Positions 37,878 to 45,551 of a stretch of DNA of 64,000 nt are shown here, one piece after another; position 1 is the stretch's first letter, and every line of letters starts with the position of its first letter. Where the stretch lies: contig NVWB01000001.1 of assembly GCA_002733575.1 (NCBI GenBank), forward strand, positions 62,001 through 126,000, given 5' to 3'. The notes under the pieces were generated by a model. That model saw only the letters and a program-made list of their open reading frames with translations, searched no databases and was not told the origin of the DNA. This DNA comes from Blastopirellula sp. (GTDB lineage: Bacteria > Planctomycetota > Planctomycetia > Pirellulales > Pirellulaceae). The position numbers were made by a program, and so were the translations under genes.

Positions 37878-38486
37878 TTATTCTCCGCCCTCGGACATCA
37901 GACCCTCTTTTCTCTCAAATGCTTCACCACGAATAAGTCGCGATACATTCCGATACAGTTCCACCAAGATCTGAACTGCGAATACAAAAAAACCGAACGC
38001 CGCCACAGCTCTAAACGGCCACAAAACCGGGTTCCAAGCTGACTCTCCGGTTGTTTCGCCAGTTCTATATGTTTCGAGGAAACTCTCTGTTAGCCCCCAA
38101 AACGACCAAATCACAAAGATTCCAGCAAAGACGTAACCAACGATGTAGATGACCAAATTCACCCGGTCGGGTAGCAAGTCAGTCATCAGGTCGACCTTTA
38201 CGTGTCCGCCAATTTGCAGGGTGTATCCAATTCCTAGCAGGAAAAAGGACCCAGTCAGAAAGTAAGCCATTTCATACGCCCACAAGGTCGGCGCATCGAA
38301 AACGTAACGGGCAACCACTTCTACTACCATTGACAGAATAAGTGGAATCAGCAGCAAAGCACCGACATATGAAACCCACTTGACCGTCGCCTCAGTTGTA
38401 TCCAAAAGTCTTTCCAACTTTTTAACCTCCAATTCATGTGTCCCGAACCGGCGAACATTTCTCGCTACAAGAGCTGTGAAACGCAT
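37878..38486 (-). CDS. dctQ: TRAP transporter small permease DctQ
   Basis: This 202-residue protein has four predicted membrane helices and the family segment VEVVARYVFDAPTLWAYEMA. A 40-residue N-terminal cytoplasmic extension is longer than usual. It pairs with DctM. Confidence 0.9.
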   Translation of the reverse strand: MRFTALVARNVRRFGTHELEVKKLERLLDTTEATVKWVSYVGALLLIPLILSMVVEVVARYVFDAPTLWAYEMAYFLTGSFFLLGIGYTLQIGGHVKVDLMTDLLPDRVNLVIYIVGYVFAGIFVIWSFWGLTESFLETYRTGETTGESAWNPVLWPFRAVAAFGFFVFAVQILVELYRNVSRLIRGEAFERKEGLMSEGGE

Positions 38487-38735
38487 TCCGAGATTTTTCA
38501 GGAGTCATACCTGTAACAATCAAAGTCCTATTCGCGCGCTCTAAACCTTTTACTGGTTCGCCGAACCCAAGTTGGAGGCCTTCACCTGGCGTCCGAAATT
38601 GCACAAAACTAGCGGCACCGACCGCCCTTGGCCTTCTTCACGCCAAATTCCCATTCGCGTAATGGCTTTTCAGTTCCGGGAGCCACGTCTTCGCTGTGCG
38701 GGAAAGGACGGCCGTTCCTTTTGGGCTTGAACTCG

Positions 38736-38771
38736 CTCCAGCAACTCCGTTGATCTCGGGAATTGCTGGAG
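38736..38771 (-). promoter_or_regulatory. Intercistronic stem-loop between dctP and dctQM
   Basis: CTCCAGCAA (38736-38744) and its exact complement TTGCTGGAG (38763-38771) lie 24 bases after the dctP stop. Binding-protein genes often have such a stem to stabilise their mRNA or attenuate the permease genes. The rest of the 38487-38794 gap holds no gene. Confidence 0.6.
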
Positions 38772-38794
38772 AGCTTGTCGTAACTTCGAGTCGC

Positions 38795-39814
38795 TTACCG
38801 ATAGATGTCGGCTGCTACCCATTTTCTGGCATAGGCACGCTGATGCTCGAGAACTTTCTTGAACCAAAGGTTCTCTTCGGCATGATTGTCAGACCAAGCT
38901 GCAGTCAATTCGTCGGCCTTCTGGATAACTTCATCATCCAGAACAACAAATTCCACTCCAGCGTCTACATAAGTCTGATAGGCTTGCGCATCGTCATCGC
39001 CCCGTTGCTCGTAGGATACGCGAAGCTCCAGCGCCGCTGCAAACTCGATGAGTTTTTGGTTGCGCTCACCCAACCGCTCCCACACGTCTTTGTTGAACAG
39101 ACATTCCACCACCACGGAGGGCTGGTGCAGCGCCGGAAATATGTTGTACTTCGCGATATCATGGAAGCCTTGCCGCTCGTTGGAGGACAGAGTGCCCCAT
39201 TCAAGGGCGTCGATAACCCCGCGCTCAAGAGCCGGGTAGATTTCCGAGCCCGCCATCGAAACCGTGGACAACCCCAATCCGGCTCCGATATCTGCCCATG
39301 CGCCAGAGGTGCGCATCTTCACACCTTCAAAGTCTGCAAGCGTTTGGATTCGCTTAGTGGAAATCATCCCGACCTCTGCCGGTGCCATACCGCAAGGAAG
39401 CGCCACGACACCAAATTCCTCCATGCGCCATTCGCGAAGCAGTTCGGTTCCGCCGCCAAAGGAAAGCCAGTGCTGCATTACTTCCGCACTCGGGCTCCCT
39501 GCATATCCGGAGAACAGAACAGAAGTTGTGTCGATGCCCCAGTCGTAGCCGGACCAGTTGTGGCCGGCCTCAACCAGGCCTTTCGACACAGCTTCTGTCA
39601 CTTTCAGTGAACTGCCAATAGCACCTCCGGCCAGAACTTCGATATCAACCTCTCCATTCGTGAGAAAGCTGATGTTATCCGACATGCGCTCCATGGACTC
39701 GATCCATTGACCTCCAGGCCAAGGCGTCGCCATATTCAAACGCTCCACCGCGAGAGCAGGCGCCCCCAATACCGCAAGTGCTGCGGTTACAAATGTGATA
39801 TTCTTACCAAACAT
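38795..39814 (-). CDS. dctP: TRAP transporter substrate-binding protein DctP
   Basis: This 339-residue periplasmic protein starts with signal peptide MFGKNITFVTAALAVLGAPA and continues with NMATPWPGGQW and GSEIYPALERGVIDALEWG, the pattern of TakP-like receptors for monocarboxylates. The ATG at 39814 has GGGAGGA upstream. It should bind the acid substrate or an intermediate of the linked catabolic genes. A GntR-type box lies about 130 bases upstream. Confidence 0.9.
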   Translation of the reverse strand: MFGKNITFVTAALAVLGAPALAVERLNMATPWPGGQWIESMERMSDNISFLTNGEVDIEVLAGGAIGSSLKVTEAVSKGLVEAGHNWSGYDWGIDTTSVLFSGYAGSPSAEVMQHWLSFGGGTELLREWRMEEFGVVALPCGMAPAEVGMISTKRIQTLADFEGVKMRTSGAWADIGAGLGLSTVSMAGSEIYPALERGVIDALEWGTLSSNERQGFHDIAKYNIFPALHQPSVVVECLFNKDVWERLGERNQKLIEFAAALELRVSYEQRGDDDAQAYQTYVDAGVEFVVLDDEVIQKADELTAAWSDNHAEENLWFKKVLEHQRAYARKWVAADIYR

Positions 39815-39944
39815 GTTTTCCTCCCTGGAATTTTTGTTGGCCGTTTCTGATGCCACCTCTTCCGGTCGCACCAATTTTGAGCGCCAGGTCCTCTGCCGCC
39901 GTTCATTCCTCTATCTCACCAAGCATGTCTAGCCAGTGTGATAA

Positions 39945-39963
39945 TACCATATTGGCACTACCA
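39945..39963. promoter_or_regulatory. GntR-type operator box B
   Basis: TACCA-TAT-TGGCA-C-TACCA repeats the layout of box A with one substitution in the central arm. It lies 131-149 bases upstream of dctP. Confidence 0.65.
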
Positions 39964-39974
39964 ATTTTGCTTGT

Positions 39975-40241
39975 CAACTGTGTTTGGGATTCTGACGTGT
40001 TCTGATTGTGAAGGCGCGGCACACCAGCGGAATGCGCCCGCTGATAGCTTAAGTTGAGCTACTCTCAGCGCACGCGCGCCCGCACAATTCGCGGCCGATC
40101 GAGGCGAAACCTTCCAAGCTCGCCGAATCTGTTTCTGAAATTGGGCCGGCGCTCAACTTGTCCGCCATCGGGGACAATTTACTTCTGGGCACCTCTATAA
40201 ATTGCACCTGACCTGAACGCGCTGAAGATTTAAGAGTTGAT
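39975..40241. other. Spacer, no gene seen
   Basis: About 270 bases between the dctP promoter and an IS5 remnant. No gene recognised. Confidence 0.4.
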
Positions 40242-40540
40242 GTGGCGGAGGAATGGCAGTCGTGGCACAGATGGGTTTCTTCGATCTTTCGGATCATTAT
40301 GCGAGCTTGGATGCCAAGAAGGCCCCGCTGGTCGAGATCAACACAGTCGTACCGTGGGAAGAGTTCCGTCCTCTTCTGGAGCAGATCTGGCGCAAGCCTG
40401 AAAGTGAGCGGAAATCCAATGCCGGGCGCAAGCCGATGGATGCCGTACTGATGTTCAAAACCCTGGTTCTGAGCGCGCTCTACAACCTGTCTGACGATCA
40501 GGTCGAGTATCAGATCAGGGATCGTTTATCCTTTATGCCT

Positions 40541-40580
40541 TGCCCGGCAGGCGATGCCTGCATCGCCGAGAGGTGAGTTC
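40541..40580 (-). repeat. Hairpin mini-element, copy 2
   Basis: Plus strand: shoulder TGCCCGGCA, stem GGCGATGC, loop CT, stem GCATCGCC, shoulder GAGAGG. It splits the IS5 transposase between RLSFM and FLGLGLGD. Orientation is opposite to copies 3 to 5. Confidence 0.7.
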
Positions 40581-40861
40581 TTGGGTCTTGGTCTTGGCGA
40601 CAGGGTTCCGGACGCAAAGACCGTGTGGCTTAATTGCGAAGCTCTGCACAGACGGGCAAGGTGGAGGAGTTGTTCAAGCTCTTTGATCGGCATCTGGCAC
40701 GGCAGGGCTATATTGCGCGGGGTGGGCAAATACTGGATGCATCCATTGTGCCGGTGCCGCGCAGCCACAACACACGCGAGGAAAACGCAGCGATCAAAGG
40801 CAGTGAGGAACCGGAAGACTGGGAAAACAAGCCTGCAAAGCGGTCGCAAAAGGATGTCGAC

Positions 40862-40904
40862 GCGCCCCTCTCGGGCATTCTTTGAATGCCCTGCCGGGCA
40901 AGGG
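40862..40904 (+). repeat. Hairpin mini-element, copy 3
   Basis: Shoulder CCCTCTC, stem GGGCATTC, loop TTT, stem GAATGCCC, shoulder TGCCGGGCAAGG. It splits the IS5 transposase between QKDVDA and WTKKHGKNH. Confidence 0.7.
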
Positions 40905-41011
40905 ATGGACCAAGAAACACGGCAAAAACCATTATGGCTATAAGAACCATGTGAACGTGGACCGAAAGCACAAATTGATCCGCCGCTACCATGTCAGCGA
41001 CGCCGCCCTGC

Positions 41012-41051
41012 ATCCCTCTCATCGAATACGATGCATTCGACTGTCGGGCAG
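41012..41051 (+). repeat. Hairpin mini-element, copy 4
   Basis: Shoulder CCCTCTC, stem TCGAAT, longer loop ACGATGC, stem ATTCGA, shoulder TGTCGGGCAGTG. It splits the IS5 transposase between SDAALH and DSQAVE. Both the stem sequence and the loop differ from the other copies. Confidence 0.6.
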
Positions 41052-41329
41052 TGGACAGCCAGGCAGTGGAGGCGTTGCTGATGCGCGGCGATACCGCTTC
41101 CGGGGGTTGGGTGGGCGCTGCCTATCGGTCGGAAGAAATCGAGGCAAAGCTCAAAGCCAGGGGGCTGACCAGCCGCATCCATCGCAAGGGCAAACGAGGC
41201 AAGACCCTGACCGAACGGGCGAAACAGAGCAACAGGACCAGATCATCGGTGCGCGTCCGGGTTGAGCATGTGTTCGGCGCGCAGGCGAACGACATGGGCG
41301 GCACTCTTGTACGAACTATCGGTCTGGTT

Positions 41330-41446
41330 TGCCGCCCAGGCCATCTCAGCGTCGAACCAGATCGTCAGCGAACCGCGTTGCTTCAGCGCTTTGTTATAGC
41401 CGGGCCAGTTCGTGGCCTTGTAAGTCGGGAGGATAGGTTTGCTCAT
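41330..41446 (-). pseudogene. IS5-type transposase N-terminal fragment
   Basis: MSKPILPTYKATNWPGYNKA followed by a TIWFDAEMAW segment is the start of an IS5 transposase of a different subgroup. After about 40 codons it runs into the reversed end of the neighbouring IS5 remnant. Confidence 0.65.
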
Positions 41447-41515
41447 GACCCTCGGCTAACACACCGGATTCCACGGCTGAATTCTCTCAAGGTGATTTGC
41501 GCAACAAAGCTCATC

Positions 41516-41572
41516 TGATGACCTCAAATCCAGCGTGTACAACGGCCCATACAAGCCTGCTATGGCCTCAGA
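41516..41572. repeat. Left arm of IS-derived inverted repeat around gntR1, part 1
   Basis: This arm, continued at 42812-42838 beyond the inserted IS481, is an inverted copy of 43692-43772 with few mismatches. The pair brackets gntR1. Confidence 0.75.
41566..41572. repeat. Target-site duplication of IS481, left
   Basis: CCTCAGA, repeated exactly at 42805-42811. Confidence 0.8.
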
Positions 41573-42804
41573 TGTATTAGTTCTGACTTGATCTGACACC
41601 GCCCCCATTTCAGCGAACTGGAATGAGGGCGGCACATCTCTTGAAAGAGATGATGGTTGTCCGTTTTGATGGTGGTGCACACCAACCACAAAACGAGGAA
41701 ACCACAATGTTGAATACTACCGATAAGATTATCAAACACAAAACCGGTTTGCTGAACCTGGCTGAGGAACTGGGTAACGTGTCCAAGGCCTGTCAGGTCA
41801 TGGGCATGTCGCGCGACACCTTTTACCGTTACAAATCGGCGGTCGAGGATGGCGGCATCGAGGCGTTGTTCGAGCGAACCCGACGCAAACCCAATCTGGC
41901 GAACCGGGTGGATCAGACGACCGAGGACGCGGTGATTAAATCCGCCACTGATTTCCCGGCATATGGCCAGGCCCGCACCTCCAATGAGCTACGCAAGCTG
42001 GGTGTGTTTGTCTCACCTTCAGGCGTCAGGTCAATCTGGCTACGGCACGATCTGGCGAACTTCAAAGTTCGCCTAAAAGCTCTGGAGGCCAAGGTTTCTG
42101 AAGAAAGTGGCATCCTGACCGAAGCACAGGTGCAGGCGCTGGAAAAGAAGAAGCTGGACGATGAAGCCTGCGGTGAGATCGAAACAGCCCATCCAGGCTA
42201 TCTGGGCTCGCAGGACACGTTCTATGTAGGCACCCTCAAAGGCGTCGGCCGTGTTTACCAGCAGACCTATGTCGACACCTATTGCAAGGTGGCGCATGCA
42301 AAGCTCTACACCACCAAGACCCCGATCACCGCTGCCGATTTGCTGAACGACCGGGTACTGCCGTTCCATGACGAGCACGACCTGCCAGTGCTACGAATAC
42401 TGACGGATCGCGGCACAGAATATTGCGGACGCGTCGACAAACACGACTTCCAACTCTTCTTGGCAATCAACGACATCGACCATACCAAAACCAAGGTGAG
42501 GTCGCCGCAGACAAACGGTATCTGTGAGCGGTTCCACAAAACAATCCTGCAGGAATTTTATCAGATCACGTTCCGAAAGAAGGTCTATCAATCCGTTGAG
42601 GAATTGCAGGCCGACTTGGATGAATGGCTGCACCATTACAACACCGAACGAACTCATCAGGGCAAAATGTGTTGCGGTAGAACGCCGTTCCAGACCATGA
42701 TTGAGGGCAAGCTGATCTGGAAGGAAAAGTTTGTGAACTGAACTTGGCCTGACAGACGCCGCTAGAAAAACGGCCAACTGTCAGATCAAGTCGGAATTAC
42801 TACA
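41573..42804 (+). mobile_element. IS481-family element with 7-bp duplication
   Basis: Ends pair as TGTATTAGTTCTGACTTGAT (41573) and, read inward from 42804, TGTAGTAATTCCGACTTGAT, continuing alike for six more bases. The element is flanked by CCTCAGA at 41566-41572 and 42805-42811. The transposase is full length, so it may be active. It sits inside one arm of an older inverted repeat. Confidence 0.85.
41707..42741 (+). CDS. IS481-family transposase
   Basis: This 344-residue DDE transposase has an N-terminal helix-turn-helix (GNVSKACQVMGMSRDTFYRY, about 26-45) and an integrase core with LRILTDRGTEYCG, TKVRSPQTNGICERFH and HHYNTERTHQGK. The ATG at 41707 (MLNTTDKI) fits the family start; the longer frame runs into the element end. 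Confidence 0.9.
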   Translation: MLNTTDKIIKHKTGLLNLAEELGNVSKACQVMGMSRDTFYRYKSAVEDGGIEALFERTRRKPNLANRVDQTTEDAVIKSATDFPAYGQARTSNELRKLGVFVSPSGVRSIWLRHDLANFKVRLKALEAKVSEESGILTEAQVQALEKKKLDDEACGEIETAHPGYLGSQDTFYVGTLKGVGRVYQQTYVDTYCKVAHAKLYTTKTPITAADLLNDRVLPFHDEHDLPVLRILTDRGTEYCGRVDKHDFQLFLAINDIDHTKTKVRSPQTNGICERFHKTILQEFYQITFRKKVYQSVEELQADLDEWLHHYNTERTHQGKMCCGRTPFQTMIEGKLIWKEKFVN

Positions 42805-42811
42805 CCTCAGA
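42805..42811. repeat. Target-site duplication of IS481, right
   Basis: CCTCAGA, partner of 41566-41572. Confidence 0.8.
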
Positions 42812-42838
42812 AGGTCGATTAATCGAGGTGCCCCTCTA
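42812..42838. repeat. Left arm of IS-derived inverted repeat around gntR1, part 2
   Basis: AGGTCGATTAATCGAGGTGC and following bases continue the arm interrupted by IS481 and pair with 43692-43718. Confidence 0.75.
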
Positions 42839-42878
42839 TTCCGTTGGCAGGTTTAAAACTACTAGGCAACGTAGGTAT

Positions 42879-43616
42879 TCAAGTTTGATCTAGATCGCTT
42901 ATCAAAGCGCTTTGCCAAAGTTGGGAGGAGTGTGACAGATGGTCCTGCATCAGCTTCGCACATTCATCAGGATCACTACGCTCCAACGCGCCAAAAATTT
43001 CGATGTGTTTCGAATGAGAAATTTTTGACCGTTCAATATCAGTAAAGTACTGAAACCGCTTCTCTCTAGTGAATTCGTAAAACCAGTTTACAACGCGAAG
43101 AAGCATAGAGTTTCCGGTGCAGGCGACAATTTTTTTGTGAAACTGTTCGTCCTCAATGTTTATTGGTGCTCCTTTTTCAATACGGCTGGCCGATTCTTCC
43201 AGAATCTTTCGAATTGCTTCAAGATCTTCATCGTCACGACGCTCGGCAGCCATACGAACAGCAGCTACTTCCAAAATGCTGCGAACTTCTCCTGCGTCTT
43301 CCACCAGTTTGCTATCTGGATAAATGCCAGCATTGACTTCAACTACAAGAGTGTCGATGCTGCTATCTTTGCACAAATCGCGTAGGTAAATTCCAGCTTG
43401 AGGGCGACGCTCTACTACTCTCAGAGCTTCAAGAGCAGTGAACGCCTCTCGCACGGCCGCACGTGTAGTTGAGAACTTTTCAGCAAACTCACGTTCTGAA
43501 AAAAGACGTTCGCCACTCTCGAAATGCCGGTCGCGAATAAACTTCAGAATCGCACCCTGCAGTAGCGTTGATGATGATGGCATACTATTCCCCAGTGAAC
43601 TCATCTGCTGTGCCAT
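42879..43616 (-). CDS. GntR/FCD-family regulator, copy 1
   Basis: This 245-residue protein has a winged helix at about residues 18-85 (ERLFSEREFAEKFSTTRAAV then REAFTALEALRVVERR) and a C-terminal FCD ligand domain. It closely resembles the protein at 44595-45404. FCD regulators often bind TGGT/ACCA palindromes, as found here in four promoters. It is enclosed by an IS-derived inverted repeat, and an IS110-like remnant sits just upstream, so its own promoter may be altered. A TTGACA lies 14 bases before the ATG. Confidence 0.88.
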   Translation of the reverse strand: MAQQMSSLGNSMPSSSTLLQGAILKFIRDRHFESGERLFSEREFAEKFSTTRAAVREAFTALEALRVVERRPQAGIYLRDLCKDSSIDTLVVEVNAGIYPDSKLVEDAGEVRSILEVAAVRMAAERRDDEDLEAIRKILEESASRIEKGAPINIEDEQFHKKIVACTGNSMLLRVVNWFYEFTREKRFQYFTDIERSKISHSKHIEIFGALERSDPDECAKLMQDHLSHSSQLWQSALISDLDQT

Positions 43617-43639
43617 TGTGTGGTAATCGTGTCAACATC

Positions 43640-43690
43640 AATGATGGGGTGGATGCCCCGCCCGGCGGCATCGCAATGTGCCAGAATGAC
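43640..43690 (+). mobile_element. IS110 left-end remnant
   Basis: GGCATCGCAATGTGCCAGAA and its surroundings match the upstream region of the IS110 fragment at 56458-56510. No transposase follows. Confidence 0.5.
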
Positions 43691-43691
43691 A

Positions 43692-43772
43692 AAGGGGCGC
43701 CTCGATTAATCAACCTTCTGAGGCCGTAGCAGGCTTGTATGGGCCGTTGTTCACGCTGGATTTGAGGTCATC
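43692..43772. repeat. Right arm of IS-derived inverted repeat around gntR1
   Basis: This is the reverse complement, with few mismatches, of 41516-41572 joined to 42812-42838. Confidence 0.75.
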
Positions 43773-43835
43773 AGGGCTGATCCCTGATCCGCGCCGGTCG
43801 TTGGTGGTGCGGATCGCATCCGCATCCTTATGTTT

Positions 43836-43990
43836 TCACGCCGGGAACGGATTCAGGCGGTGCAACTGACCAAGTCGGCGGATGTTGTAGGCGAGATTCT
43901 TCATCCCAATTTTCGCTCTGGCCCGCGCCAGTCCGATGGTTCGCACAAGAGTGCCGCCCATGTCGTTCGCCTGCGCGCCGAACACATGCT
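43836..43990 (-). pseudogene. IS5-family transposase C-terminal fragment
   Basis: The minus strand reads EHVFGAQANDMGGTLVRTIG then LARARAKIGMKNLAYNIRRL, the end of an IS5 transposase, and stops at 43836. It matches the reading cut off at 41325. Confidence 0.7.
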
Positions 43991-43993
43991 CAA

Positions 43994-44553
43994 GGGGCAC
44001 AAGATTTACCCCTATCTGCTGCGCGGTCTGCGCGTGGACCGGCCCAATCAGGTCTGGTGTGCAGACAGCACCTACCTGCCGATGCGGCGTGGGTTCCTGT
44101 AATTGGTGGCGATCATGGACTGGCACACGCGCAAGGTTCTGGCGTGGCGTATCTCGAACACGCTAGAGGCAGACTTCTGCGTCGAGGCGCTGAACGAGGC
44201 GATCCACAAGTTCGGGCCACCTGAGATCATGAATGCGGATCAAGGTAGCCAGTTCACATCATTTGCCTGGACAGACCGGCTGCGCCAATCCGGCGTGCGC
44301 ATATCGATGCCTCTCGGTGATTGCTTGCAATCACCTGCCGGTAATAGACGGCAAGGGGCGCTTCTTGGACAACATCTTCGTAGAACGACTGTGGCGATCC
44401 CTGAAATATGAATGCGTTTACCTGCACGCTTGGGAAACCGGATCGGAGGCGAAAGCGTGCGTCAGAAAATGGATCGAGTTCTACAATAACAAGCGTCCAC
44501 ACTCAGCTCTTGCCGGCAAACCACCAGCCCTGATCAGCAGGTGCAAAAAGTAG
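43994..44553 (+). pseudogene. IS3-family OrfB fragment with stop and hairpin insertion
   Basis: The frame reads GHKIYPYLLRGLRVDRPNQV, then WCADSTYLPMRRGFL, a TAA at 44100, VAIMDWHTRKVLAWRISN, NADQGSQFTSFAW, the hairpin insertion at 44310, then DGKGRFLDNIFVERLWRSLK and FYNNKRPHSALAGKPP. This is IS3 OrfB without its N terminus. It is inactive. Confidence 0.8.
44310..44346 (+). repeat. Hairpin mini-element, copy 5
   Basis: Shoulder CCTCTC, stem GGTGATTGC, loop TT, stem GCAATCACC, shoulder TGCCGG. It splits the IS3 transposase between RISM and DGKGRFLD. Confidence 0.7.
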
Positions 44554-44594
44554 CTTAATTTACGCCAGATCCTGTACAACAGATGGGGAGTAGC

Positions 44595-45404
44595 TCAACA
44601 GTCCCTTTTTCTCAAAATGGCATCCCACAAACGATATGTGTGCGACAAGTGTTCATCCATCAATTCGGAAGTTTTGGCGGGGTCACCACGCTGAAGTGCT
44701 TCAAAAATCTTTAGATGCTCCGAGTGAGATATTTTTGACCTCTCCAAATCGGAGAAATAGTGCTCCCTCCGAAGTTTTGAAAATTCGTAAAACCAGTTAA
44801 CAACGCGAAGGAGGAGTATATTTTGAGATGAGCCTACGATTTTCTTGTGAAATAGCTCGTCTTCGCGAATAATTGACTCTCCTGCCAGGAGCCGGTTCTC
44901 TGAGTCACGCAATACATTTGAAATTTCTTCCAGATCACTTTTCTTACAGATCACTGCTGCTTTTTTTGCGGCTTCGATTTCCAGAATTCGACGCACTTGC
45001 GAAGCATCTTCAACTTGTTGGACAGTCGGCAGAATTCCGGCATTTGTCTCGAGAACAAGTGCTTCGATGCTTGTTTCTGCGTTCAAATCTCGCAGAAAGA
45101 TTCCAGACTGTTTCCGTCGCTCAACGACCCTCAAGGTTTCCAAAGTTGTAATTGCCTCGCGAACTGAAGCTCTAGTCGTCGAAAATTTTGCTGCAAATTC
45201 GCGCTCGGAAAAAAGGCGCTCACCGCATTCGTAGTGCCGTTGCCTGATGAACTTAAGAATTTCGCCCTGTAGTCTAGTTTGGGTTGATGACACTTGAACA
45301 CCGTTATTGAGGTTGGCGGACGTGCATACGCTGCTTAGCGCAGCCGGTTTCGGTCGATTTGAGCTCACCAGGTATGCTACCGCGGTTTCCACTTGACGTG
45401 TCAT
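44595..45404 (-). CDS. GntR/FCD-family regulator, copy 2
   Basis: This paralog of the 42879-43616 regulator has the same winged helix (ERLFSEREFAAKFSTTRASV, then REAITTLETLRVVERR) and FCD domain. The start is uncertain: ATG 45404 gives 269 residues, but alignment with the paralog suggests the true start could be 45-50 codons downstream, near a GTG. Two TGGTA/TACCA palindromes (box C) lie between it and caiB, so it probably regulates itself and caiB. Confidence 0.85.
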   Translation of the reverse strand: MTRQVETAVAYLVSSNRPKPAALSSVCTSANLNNGVQVSSTQTRLQGEILKFIRQRHYECGERLFSEREFAAKFSTTRASVREAITTLETLRVVERRKQSGIFLRDLNAETSIEALVLETNAGILPTVQQVEDASQVRRILEIEAAKKAAVICKKSDLEEISNVLRDSENRLLAGESIIREDELFHKKIVGSSQNILLLRVVNWFYEFSKLRREHYFSDLERSKISHSEHLKIFEALQRGDPAKTSELMDEHLSHTYRLWDAILRKRDC

Positions 45405-45419
45405 GGGAATACATGACAT

Positions 45420-45452
45420 TGGTACTACCAGTATTGACATACCAAAATGGTG
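45420..45452. promoter_or_regulatory. GntR-type operator box C
   Basis: TGGTA-C-TACCA (45420-45430) and TACCA-AAA-TGGTG (45440-45452) lie in the divergent region between gntR2 and caiB. Confidence 0.7.
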
Positions 45453-45551
45453 ATGTCAAACGTGGCCGAGATTTTTCTCCCGGCTATGATGTTGCATTTC
45501 GCGACGGAGGCTGTACCGGCCGCCAAGCCAAAAAGAATGAAAGGTGAAGTT

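Larger units (their letters stand above)
40242..41325 (+). pseudogene. IS5-family transposase broken by three hairpin insertions
   Basis: The IS5 transposase can be followed through several frames: MGFFDLSDHYASLDAKKAPL and DQVEYQIRDRLSFM, then FLGLGLGDRVPDAKTVWL, KNHYGYKNHVNVDRKHKL, and YRSEEIEAKL to VEHVFGAQANDMGGTLVRT. Three roughly 40-base hairpin elements interrupt it at points where their removal restores the family sequence. The C terminus is cut at about 41325, where it joins another IS5-type gene in reverse. Confidence 0.8.

Noticed and set aside
42828-42850. CCCCTCT...GGCAGG as a further hairpin copy
   Set aside because: There is no stem between the shoulder-like sequences; it belongs to the IS-derived inverted repeat.
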